This document shows, piece after piece, positions 49,676 through 58,606 of a DNA stretch of 64,000 bases. Numbering within the stretch: position 1 is the first letter of the stretch; every line of letters begins with the position of its first letter. The DNA is taken from assembly GCA_036320915.1 (NCBI GenBank), contig JAXBDG010000016.1:682001-746000 (forward strand), read 5' to 3'. The notes under the pieces were generated by a model that was given only the letters and a program-made list of their open reading frames with translations, made no database searches and was not told where the DNA came from. The position numbers and the translations under genes were made by a program. The DNA comes from Linnemannia elongata. Taxonomy: Eukaryota > Mortierellomycota > Mortierellomycetes > Mortierellales > Mortierellaceae.

Positions 49676-50233
49676 ATGAAGTACCCTACCATCTTTTCCA
49701 TCTTGACGATTTCTGCGCTGGCGGTCCTCTCATGTGTCGCAGCCAGCCGCCTCTCTGACGGCATTTATACCATCCGGAGCTCACAGGGATCATATCTTAT
49801 CGACAACAAGGCCACCCCTGGAGATCTGGTAGAGTTCAGTCGTGACACCACAGTCACTTCTTCTCCCCCTGCCCAATGGACTGTCGTACAGAACAAGGTC
49901 GCATCCAACCCAAACTTATTTTCAATCCAGAACCGACAGTCGAACTTGTACCTGTCTTTGGACCACAGCACGGACGCCAGGCGCAACCCATACACAAACA
50001 ATGAGCCTCTCAGGATGCAAAAGGAGTACCAAGACTGGTATCTGGACACGACTGCGAGTGCTGGGTACTACGATATCGTTTCTCCGGTGATGGGACATCA
50101 GGAAAAGGCATATGCGATCAAATCTCCCGACGGAGGTGATCCAGATCAGAGAGAGGATAGAGGATTGACTCTGAAGAATGTGGGTGAGCTCCCTTCGACA
50201 CATCAAGGATGGCTGTTTGAGGCGGTGAAGTGA
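49676..50233 (+). CDS. Small secreted beta-trefoil-like protein
   Basis: Single exon, 185 residues. A clear signal peptide (MKYPTIFSILTISALAVLSCVAA, cleaved near 23) indicates export. The mature part starts DGIYTIRSSQGSYLIDN and contains three similar segments: an Ile/Leu-rich strand, a QWTVVQN or DWYLD or GWLFEA aromatic strand, and NLYLSLD. This is the three-fold pattern of ricin-B-lectin-like or cospin/macrocypin-like (MEROPS I66) beta-trefoils. No QxW triad is complete, so sugar binding is uncertain; protease inhibition or an adhesive role is equally possible. No cysteine pairs are apparent in the mature part. The ATG sits in sequence AGCATGAAG-like context with stops upstream. Confidence 0.65.
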   Translation: MKYPTIFSILTISALAVLSCVAASRLSDGIYTIRSSQGSYLIDNKATPGDLVEFSRDTTVTSSPPAQWTVVQNKVASNPNLFSIQNRQSNLYLSLDHSTDARRNPYTNNEPLRMQKEYQDWYLDTTASAGYYDIVSPVMGHQEKAYAIKSPDGGDPDQREDRGLTLKNVGELPSTHQGWLFEAVK

Positions 50234-51971
50234 TAAGGTGCATGGCTTTTGACTCAAAGGAAGGAGGGAGAAGCAAAGCTATGCTTCATGTCGTTTTTCA
50301 TTTGCGAACTTGTTCTTGTGTTCACAGATATAGCCAGCGCGCTGGGAGCAGGAATAAAGAAAAGTCCCTGTTACATCTCTCGACGACTCGGTGTTCGTTT
50401 TGTTTCTTTGTGGGCCAGACTTGATGATGCCGGCTGCAGGCCAGGAACAGGACAACATTTTCGAATCTCTGTACCCAGCAATGATAGTAGCTCACGCGAG
50501 TAATGATCTGTTTGATGGATCTCTCTCGCCCTGACCCTCGAAGCTTATTGCATCGGCTTCTTTCTCTCTTCGATAATAAATCGCCCCCTTATCTTTTCAC
50601 CCCTTCTTTTCTTTACTCTTCATCACCCTTCCTCTTTCCTCTTTCCTAGGAAGCGGAATCAAATTGCGAGTCAAATTTTCCTAGATACAGATCTTACCAA
50701 AGAAAAATAAAAACAAGAAGAGAACGACTATGACCGACGCAGATGTAGCTCACTCTTCTGGTTCAACCGTCTATCGCTGCTAATTCCGTTGATTTTGTTC
50801 CAAAGATCCACTTATTTTGAAAACATATACATAGAAAGCGTAACGAGGTTGAAAACATAACAGGAAATTCACTTTTGCTCTCATTCATACTGCATCCTCT
50901 CCTTGGTGTTTAAAATATAAAACCTCAGTTCACTTTCGAAACTCGGTGCTTTCTCTAAACCAACCGACCATATAACAACGTAATTGATTGCATGGAGAAG
51001 TTCTAAAGCAAATTCTACATCGCAGAGGGTGGAAACACAATCCAAGTGATCTAAGAAGCATCGATAACAACCACTCTCAAAGTCTTTTCCCAACATACGT
51101 TCGACACAAGCTCCAGAGAATACGATGCTATTGTAAAATTCTCTGTGACAGCTGATAAGGGGTTTGTCCAAGTTATAAAAGGTTTAAACCAAGACTCCGC
51201 CCCAGCTCATCGAACAAAAACAAGGAGGATGCCAGCAATCCTGATAGACAATAAAGGGTTGTTATTTATCCCTTCTCACCTCTTGAAATTTAAACTTGCT
51301 GTACAGCACGAACAAAAACGACTTGACAAACAGCAAAATTCAAATGAATGGTGCAAATAAAAAGAAAAACTCCCTGCGCTCTTTTTAAGAAGGGTGTGCC
51401 AATTCCCAATGTCAAAATATATATTTTTTACTCCAAAAAAAAGATGTAGTAACAGGTTAAAGTCCTTACTCACCCTTAATCTCAAGCGAGGAACTTTTAT
51501 GCTGTTGGCACACATTGTCAAATATGTATAACAATCCAATCCATAAGCGCTTTACTGCTCATTTTTTTTTTTTTTTTTTACTCCTACGAACTAGTCTAGT
51601 CACGCTTTCCAGTTCCTATCCATGTTCCTTTTCCTGCTCTTAGTCATGTTGTTGGTCATGGTCCTATGCTATTATTGAGCCTATTCCTGGTATTCAGGTT
51701 ATCTTTGTTCCTTCATCGCCATCTGTTAACCTAACAGGTGGAGAAGACAAACGTGGTTTTCGTCATTCCATGTCAAAGGGAAAATACACGATGTAAATAA
51801 TTTAGTGTCCGAGTGCCTGCTCTTAAAGGGGGGTTTTTTTTCGAATAAAATTGGGGAAAGGGAAGGTTGAACGCTATGGGAAAAAAGGAGAAAGCCTTGC
51901 TCGTTTCTAATCGGCACAGGGTAAACCAAGTAGAAAAATGACAGAAAGAAAACGTGAAGAAAATGTCAGTG

Positions 51972-52011
51972 TCACTGTTGTCACTGTTGTCACTGTTGTT
52001 TGCTGTTGTCG

Positions 52012-52042
<31 letters not shown>

Positions 52043-52058
52043 TGAAAGGTGAAAGGTG
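51972..52058. repeat. Minisatellite/homopolymer cluster
   Basis: Three perfect copies of the 9-mer TCACTGTTG (51972-51998) are followed by 29 A (52012-52040) and then GGTGAAAGGTGAAAGGTGAG. All sit within 90 bp, and copy B of the dispersed repeat begins about 50 bp further on. Confidence 0.85.
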
Positions 52059-52107
52059 AGTGATGAATGGCTATTTCCTTGCGACCTAACATACTCTGTA
52101 AGTATTC

Positions 52108-52345
52108 GGCGAAGCATGCTTAATTTCATGTTCTGTGTTCTCTTGACTCCTTATTCATATCGCACGTGGTTGAACGTTGCGTTTGTGGGGTGCGATCGGG
52201 CCAAAGCGCCATGCGAAAATAAGTAATCGATTCATGAAGCGCGAAAAGGGGTTTTGGTCCGTGTGTTTGTGACGAAGGGGGTGTGAGCGGCAGGGTAGGA
52301 GCCGTGAGAAAGTAAAAATGAATTCAGCATAAACCCCTTTCCAGG
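52108..52345 (+). repeat. Dispersed ~240 bp repeat, copy B
   Basis: Inverted partner of the copy at 37190-37440, about 14.7 kb away. Shared blocks run in the same order from GCGAAGCATGC at 52110 to ACCCCTTT at 52332-52340. The left flank carries an A run and short tandem repeats. Neither copy encodes a protein. Origin unknown: a decayed short transposable element or a duplicated non-coding element are both possible. Confidence 0.75.
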
Positions 52346-53019
52346 CAAATGTATCAGAGTGCCTTTGCGTTTCTCTGTCAAGAAGTGAACCCTTTCATTC
52401 CTATCTTTACAGTGTCGTGGGCCAGGAGTTCAAAGTGTAACGAGGAGAGAGAAACGTGAGCTGCCCTTCAAGCGCTCTGTAAAAAGTCAAAGATACACGT
52501 GACATAATGGAAAGTGAATCGCGGAAAGTCCAAATGCTCCAACCATGCTTCAACGATAACGGCCTATTCGCCTTTCCCCCCTTACCTCAAATACCTATCA
52601 AAATGTCAGTCTTGTCTACATGATTGATAAAAGGCTAAAAAAAAATGAGTACCGCAGTACCGCATATGGGCGAAGACGTCTATTTATTTCTGTTTTGTGT
52701 ACCTTTATTTTTTGATGGTAGGGGCGAAATGCCAGCATTTTTATGTGTGAGGGAGATCGAAAGATGTAGATTACAAGGATGGAAGGTTTTTTGAAATGGT
52801 CGTTAGATGGAGAAAGAGAGGGGCAAAAAAAAAAAAGAAAGATGTCTGAAAAGGAGGCGCGCTTTAGCCCAACAGCATCAAGGGTATTAGTACAAAGGGG
52901 TGTAAGAAAAAGAAGAAAAAATAAAACCAACAGGGCAAATACGAAAAGACAAATGGCATGAACCAGCGCCAATTGAGAAAAGAAGGGTAGAGTGCTGATA
53001 GCAATCCTGTATCGCCATC

Positions 53020-54574
53020 TTAAGCTTGAGTGGGTGGTGTGAGGCTTTCTACGAATGCAGGGTGCAACTGCTTTGACACATATGTTCTACGACAGAGAAA
53101 AAAATGTGCAATTGGGCGGGTGTTAATGACTTCGTTCTGACTCAATCGCATCAGCACATTAATAAAAAGGAACAAGAGAAACCATGACTTACGAAAAAGT
53201 GCTCTTGGGAGTGCCGAAGAAGTGGCTGCCCTTGGCAGAGACAACGGCGTCGACCATGGGGATAAGATCCTTACTCAGTCCAACACCGTCATAGTTCTTC
53301 TTGTCCTTGAGCTCGTCCAACAGATCCGAAAAGTCGTCCAGAGTAAAGATGCAGGGAAAGTGGTCAAACAGCTTGCGGAAGAGAATGTTTCGGCGAGGGT
53401 AGACACCGTCGGTTGCAATGTAGATGGTCGTGTATCGTCCACCATCGCTCTTGCGCGCCCTGCACTGAGCAACATCCAATCGCTCGGGTCTGTTGTTGTT
53501 GCGGTCTCCTGCAGTGGCACTATCACCAGCGGTCGAGGCGGGCAAGGCCTGATAGTTGGGGATGGGAGTGATACCGGTAATGTTGACCAGACTCTTGAAC
53601 ATGTTTTCAATGTTTTCAGGTGCTGGCAGGACAAACATGCCATCTCCTACACGTAGATGAAGACCGACAAAGGTCCCGAGACCTCCCAGCTTGTCCACGA
53701 TGGCGTTTGAGGTCTTTGTGAGGACCGGGGTCGAAAGAATCATGGACCGTCTCAGGTAGTCCTGGAAGGCCTTGTGCTCTGGCAACTCGGCGCGGACTCT
53801 TCCTGTGGCAAAGAGCGATCCCATGTGAAGAACTCGCTCCGTCCTGTCGGAGAGCTCCTTGAGTTCAAGCTTGCGAAGATAGCGGTTTTTGTCGAGGGGA
53901 TAGGTGCTGTTGGGGTTGTCGTAGATCTGGTAGTCATAGTGAGCCTGGTCGTAAACGATATGGACGTCCTTGTTGCGATCGATTCCTAGGTTGGCCTCCA
54001 TCCAGGCGAACGAGTGGTCGGGTCTGTACTTCCAAGGCTGTACCTCGTTGATCTTTTCCATGTCGTAGAAAAAGTCCCACTCGACGGTTGTCCAGGAGTA
54101 GTAGTTGAGGCACTCTGCAGGGAGAGGGTCACCCTTGCCAATTCGTCCACAGTGGTCGAGTCCGCGCTTAGTCTGGAGAAGGATTCGACGGAGAAGGATA
54201 TCGAATTCACGCCACTCGGTTGCGGGTCCCAAGAAGACTGGCGGAACCAAGAGAGTGCGGTTGAGATAGTTGGCCAGAAGGAGAGCATTCTCGAGGGTGA
54301 TACGCTGGTTGTGGAAGCCCGAGTGGGGCAGGTAGGCCAGGTACCGCTCGTTGGGGTCGAAGGTTGGACGTGGAACGAGACCCTTCCCGACTTGAGGCAG
54401 TCCGTGCTGTTGTTCGTATGGTGGTGGGCTGTGTTGTTGCTGGTTCTGGTGCCTTGAGGCAGCAGAGTTCCTGTTGTGTGAAGATGAGAGGGAGTCGAAG
54501 TAGAGGTAGAGAAGCGCCACGATGAGGTTTGCGGCAATGACGAAGCTGAGGATCAGCTTTTTAGAATTAAGCAT
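53020..54574 (-). CDS. O-fucosyltransferase-like type II membrane protein
   Basis: Exons 54574-53193 and 53086-53020 (intron 106 nt) give 482 residues. An N-terminal signal anchor (LILSFVIAANLIVALLYLYF, ~7-26) is followed by a Gln/Pro-rich stem and then the lumenal domain. That has YLPHSGFHNQRITLENALLLA (the N-terminal nucleotide-fold motif of protein O-fucosyltransferase-like proteins), NRTLLVPP, and FVGLHLRVGDGMF, whose HxRxGD-type motif is the GDP-fucose binding site in that superfamily. C-terminal IYIATDG and GSHFFGTPKSTFS complete the second Rossmann half. N-glycosylation sequons (NRT, NIT) fit a Golgi/ER location. Fungal relatives are often named CigA. Donor and substrate are unproven. 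The second exon (TYVSKQLHPAF) is short but finishes the final conserved helix. Confidence 0.82.
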
Positions 54575-54775
54575 CTTGACGTCGTTTTTTAGAGAAAACC
54601 GTTAGCGTGCAGATGATGAGGGTGTTGAGGATGATGACGGTAGGAAGAAGAGGGGAAGGAAGGGAAGGGGGCAAGAAGAAGAGCAAAGCGAAAAAGAAAA
54701 CAAAAGCGAAGAAGAGAGAGTAAGAAAAAAAAAGAAATAAGGTACAAAGAGTAAGTTCAAAATATTGATGGATAC

Positions 54776-54811
<36 letters not shown>

Positions 54812-57524
54812 CATTCGCACCAGATGGTTCAGTTGAGCTCCTCCTCCTCTTCTTCTTTCTTGTGCAGTTTTTCAGGGCGCAGGGGGGAGGAAATGACATG
54901 ATATCCACACACTTGCCCTCACTCTCGTACCCACAACCACACCCAAACCCACACCCGCACTCACACTCACACTAACACTAACACACAGGACACAAGACAC
55001 AACACACGACACGAATTAGCCGACTATCCATGATGATCGCATGGCTTTGTCAAGGGGCGAACGCAATGAAAAGAAGAGGGCATAAGGGGCTACCTTTTCC
55101 TTTTTTATTCTTCAACAACAAAAGGTGTTCATAATTGACCTTCATTGCTGATATTCATATAGCTGATATCATTGTTGATCACAGTGGGGGGGGCGAGACA
55201 TGTTCTATCAGTGTTTAATCAGTGTTCAATCAGTATTCAGGCGTTGTTCACCAAAGCCAAGAAAGAAGAAAGACGAGGAGGATGCTCACACGCACACACA
55301 CCACACGCCGCACCTAGACTGCAACAGAAGATGAACAATACGGCAAACCTCTCAGGGGCGGTGTGCCCTTTTTCTTTCTGCTCTACCCTCAGCTATTTGA
55401 ACATTGATGGCAGACAAAAAAAAAAAAAAAACCTAAAAATAGCGTTCGTTCATATTTTCGTTCCTTTTATGATCCCGACCCTGTCTATGTCTCTCATGGC
55501 GGTGATGACTATAATGATAATGGGTTTGTCACTTGTTCTTGTTCCTCCTCTCCTTTACGCCGCACGCACCGTCCTCTTTTCTCATCTCTCCGCTCTTCTT
55601 CTACGACTGCACTAGTATCGCCCTACATCTTTGTGCACGGCTTAGCTTCTCTTTGCCGTAACCCATCACCACCTGCAGGCGTTGCTTGTCGTCCATTACA
55701 CGCTCCCTCCTCCTTGACCATAGAACACTTCCCCCCTCTCCCTCTCCCTCCGTTCTCCTTCTTTCTGTGCCGGATGTATGCACTTGCATGCCATTTCAAC
55801 TATCCCACTCATGCATGTCTTATTCCGCCTCTTATTCCTGGTAAAAGGCTGAACACAAGACAATTAACTGCTTGAATGAATGGATGAAAAAAATGAAAAG
55901 AACAGAGCACCACCCCTCCTTCATGTGCCCTTGTGTCAATTTTCTTTCTTCGTGCTCTTGTATTTTTCTTGACCTTCCTTTACGCCCAATGGGAACCCTG
56001 TGTGCCCATGGGGGTCCTGTCCCTCTGTCACTCTTTGTCCGTTTTCATTTCTAATCCTCTTGCTCTCAACTAACTTCGAACTTTATTTCTGTCCTTTCTC
56101 TACCTCTCCTCCTCCTCTCCTCATGTTCATGTTATCCTAGTTTGTGAACAAAAGTCTGCTAACATACGCCGCTTGTCTATTCAGTCCGTTGCTTGCCATG
56201 TCTTCTGCTTTCTGAGAGTTTCTGTCCACCTGGCCTTCCTTCTTCCTCATTTCCTTGCTCTCATCTCTCTCTCACGTTCGTTTCGTTCTACTCTTTTGTC
56301 TCGCTTGTCGTCTTCTTTTTTCTTTCCTCTTTTGTTCGGAGTCTTCAAAACTCCTCTCCTTTTCTTTGCTTCTTTCTTTACGTCCTGCCTCTTCACCTCC
56401 TTTTCTTCCGGCTTTACGCCCACCGCAACAAGCCAGGGTCCCGAATTTTGTCTTTCTTTCCTTCTCCTCACTCTTCTTCCCCTTACTTTTCTTCAGCCTC
56501 TTTCGCGCCTCTCCCCTTCTCAAGTCCTCTGCTGGACCCAAAAAACTTATGCAGGTGCTACACCTCACAGATCTTCACCTAATACCTTCTGTTATTCGTC
56601 TTTTTCTTGTTAGTGTTCATGTTGTTGTTTACACCAACTCATAATGCAATAAACCATAATCTGCTTTTTCACTTGCATGGTTCTAGGAGAAGAAGAGAGC
56701 TGTGGGAAAACATATCAATCAGACAATGCAACCGGGTCAATGGTACTGAACCACATTAACCACATACAGGGTAAAACATATGGCGTTCGTGTCTCAAAAC
56801 CACCTCCAAAAAAACGTGTGCTCTCTTATTCTGTCTGTGAGATGGGCTCCTTTTCATTCCTGTACAAGAGGTCTATGCAAACTACACACTCTACTATACG
56901 GAGGTTACAAACAAACATGGGTGACAAAGGAAGTGTTTCTTGTCGAACCTCGACCCATACCATAGTAAAGCGTAGTCACACCAAGACACCCCCTGTGCGA
57001 TATTCTTTTGGTTTCAGCTCCCCACAAATAGACCCGCTCCTTCATTGTTCGTTAGATATTGTTCTTGACTAACTGACAGACAAGGAGAAGATTATCGAAT
57101 ACGGCGACTAGCTAGTTCAACACGAGACCGACGCGAACGCGAACAAAGAAGCTCGAAGATGACGACGTGATGGATCTGCTCTTTGGGCGATCCACTTTTT
57201 CCTTTTCATCCTATCGCCTTTCATCGCCACTTAGCACCCATTTCCCCCGTGAAATCCAACCAGTAGTACATCGTATTAAGCCCCTCACGCACCCAGCTCT
57301 AATGCAGGATGAACCCCTGAAACCTGGCAAATTCTCATTCTCCTACTTCTCATGGTGGCTCTTTGTCCCTCTTCGTCGTCATATACTCTTCGCTGTCAAG
57401 GTTGAAATTTTTTCCACACTGCATACTCTCTCCTCTCTTTTTTTAGCAGCATCCTTTTCCTTCTATTACTTTCATACTTACGCCATTGACATTTGAACTC
57501 AGCCGCGCCAACAAGCAAGCAACC
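54575..57524. other. Long intergenic region (2.95 kb) between divergent genes
   Basis: Upstream of both the fucosyltransferase-like gene (minus) and the GH16 gene (plus). It contains a 28-nt A run (54781-54808), CA-rich short repeats (about 54905-55010), an A run near 55419-55433, and very pyrimidine-rich DNA (55530-56530), whose open frames are Ser/Leu/Phe-rich artefacts. A 131-codon frame at 56677-57072 has no recognisable features. I see no supported gene. Confidence 0.5.
54905..55010. repeat. CA-rich degenerate short tandem repeats
   Basis: A stretch of about 100 bp made of ACACNC/CACTCA/ACACTA-type hexamer and pentamer units, such as CACTCACACTCACACTAACACTAACAC. It lies in the upstream region of the fucosyltransferase-like gene. 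It has no coding value in any frame. Confidence 0.7.
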
Positions 57525-58433
57525 ATGGGAAACAAGCATAGCAGCGACCGTCGTCATGACAACCACAAGGACCCCAACTCCAACGCCATCAACCAGTCCG
57601 AAAACCTCGACCCCTTCACACAACAACAACCCCCACCACCACAACAAGGAAACCGCAGCCAAGGCCAACAACAACAACAGCAACAAGCACCCTTCTCCAG
57701 CGGCGGCAACTACCCTCCACAACCAAAAAGCGACCGCGCCCCATTCTTCGAATCCCTTACAACCCCTCCCTCTTCGTCGTCTTCCGACGATGACAACTCT
57801 GTTTCTGCAGCGTCCGCCGCCGCCGCCCTCGCCGCGAAATTTATCATCCCGCACGAAAAGGGACCTGATCGCTGGTCATCCAATTACATCCGTGATTCGG
57901 TCGTCTTTACCCCCGAGGGTGCCCAAATCTCTATCGGTACTCTATCCTCCGTCAAACCATTCTCGGGTGGAGAACTTATTTCCAGGGAAACGGGGCTTGG
58001 GTACGGAGTTTACTCTTGTGATATGATCTCGACCAACATCAAAGGGCATGTCACGGCATTCTTCCTTATCGCCAATGGGATCAACGAGATCGATATCGAA
58101 TTGACAGGACGAGTCTCGACAGTCTGTTGGGTCAATGTTTGGAAGGGAAAGGAGCAGCACCCGGTCAAGATTGATTTGGGCTTCGATGCCGCCCAGGACT
58201 GGCACACCTATGCGATTGAATGGAGACGGGATTTTATTGCGTGGTATGTGGATGGAAGGAAGATTTATGAGCGCTCCGATGTCGAGGTTGCCGACCCGGC
58301 GACGACAGAATTTAAATTGGCGATGAACTCTTGGACCCATAATAATGAGGACCAGTGGGCGGGAAAGTTTGAGATGCCGACGGATGGACGGAAGGTCGTC
58401 AGTTGTTTCCGTAACATGTCCTATACTCCTTAG
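57525..58433 (+). CDS. GH16 family glucanase-like protein with N-myristoylation-type start
   Basis: Single exon, 302 residues from the ATG at 57525 (context AACCATGG, better than the in-frame ATG at 57486). The N-terminus MGNKHSSDRR has Gly2, small residues, and Ser6/Ser7, a textbook N-myristoyltransferase signal, and there is no signal peptide. Residues ~35-110 are Gln/Pro/Ser/Ala-rich and disordered. The catalytic jelly-roll spans ~120-300, with GGELISRETGLGYG and the GH16 active site NEIDIELTG (E-x-D-x-E: nucleophile and acid/base both present). Then come DWHTYAIEWRRDFIAWYVDG, typical of the fold, and the C-terminal strand. Enzymes of this family act on beta-1,3/1,4-glucans and are usually secreted; an intracellular membrane-anchored form is odd. 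The gene converges on the acid trehalase gene. Confidence 0.85.
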   Translation: MGNKHSSDRRHDNHKDPNSNAINQSENLDPFTQQQPPPPQQGNRSQGQQQQQQQAPFSSGGNYPPQPKSDRAPFFESLTTPPSSSSSDDDNSVSAASAAAALAAKFIIPHEKGPDRWSSNYIRDSVVFTPEGAQISIGTLSSVKPFSGGELISRETGLGYGVYSCDMISTNIKGHVTAFFLIANGINEIDIELTGRVSTVCWVNVWKGKEQHPVKIDLGFDAAQDWHTYAIEWRRDFIAWYVDGRKIYERSDVEVADPATTEFKLAMNSWTHNNEDQWAGKFEMPTDGRKVVSCFRNMSYTP

Positions 58434-58606
58434 TGTCGCATTTTCTCTTTGCTCGTTTTTTTTTTTTTTCCTTTTTGCATCGCCAAAATTGTCTTTTTTC
58501 GCTTACACTTGTACATATTCAAACCGCTCATAGCATAGCATGCGGACCAATTCTGCAGATAATTAAATAGGGTAAATATATATTAAGAAAAGTTACAATA
58601 CAGATC
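58434..58606. terminator. Shared 3' region of GH16 and acid trehalase genes
   Basis: A 173 bp spacer between two convergent stop codons. It has a T run at 58458-58471 and TTAAATAGG/TATATATTAAG A/T-rich sequence at 58560-58590 that could serve 3'-end formation on either strand. No gene. Confidence 0.4.

Larger units (their letters stand above)
50234..53019. other. Long intergenic region (2.8 kb) with repeats, no supported gene
   Basis: Between the secreted-protein gene (plus) and the 3' end of the fucosyltransferase-like gene (minus). Contents: A/T-rich sequence; T run 51562-51579; three perfect TCACTGTTG units; a 29-nt A run 52012-52040; GGTGAAA repeats 52041-52058; and copy B of the dispersed repeat. 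A 96-codon minus-strand frame at 50881-51171 has unusual Cys/Leu composition and no start or splice support. I see no RNA gene. Confidence 0.5.

Noticed and set aside
50881..51171. 96-codon minus-strand frame in the long intergenic region
   Set aside because: It has odd Cys/Leu/Tyr composition and A/T-rich codons, no family features, and no flanking exons.
56173..56644. Overlapping Ser/Leu/Phe-rich frames of 129-146 codons
   Set aside because: Three frames are open at once because the DNA is almost pure pyrimidine. This is composition, not coding.
56677..57072. 131-codon plus-strand frame upstream of the GH16 gene
   Set aside because: It has no recognisable motif, mixed codon use and no splice connection to the GH16 start; kept only as a remote possibility.
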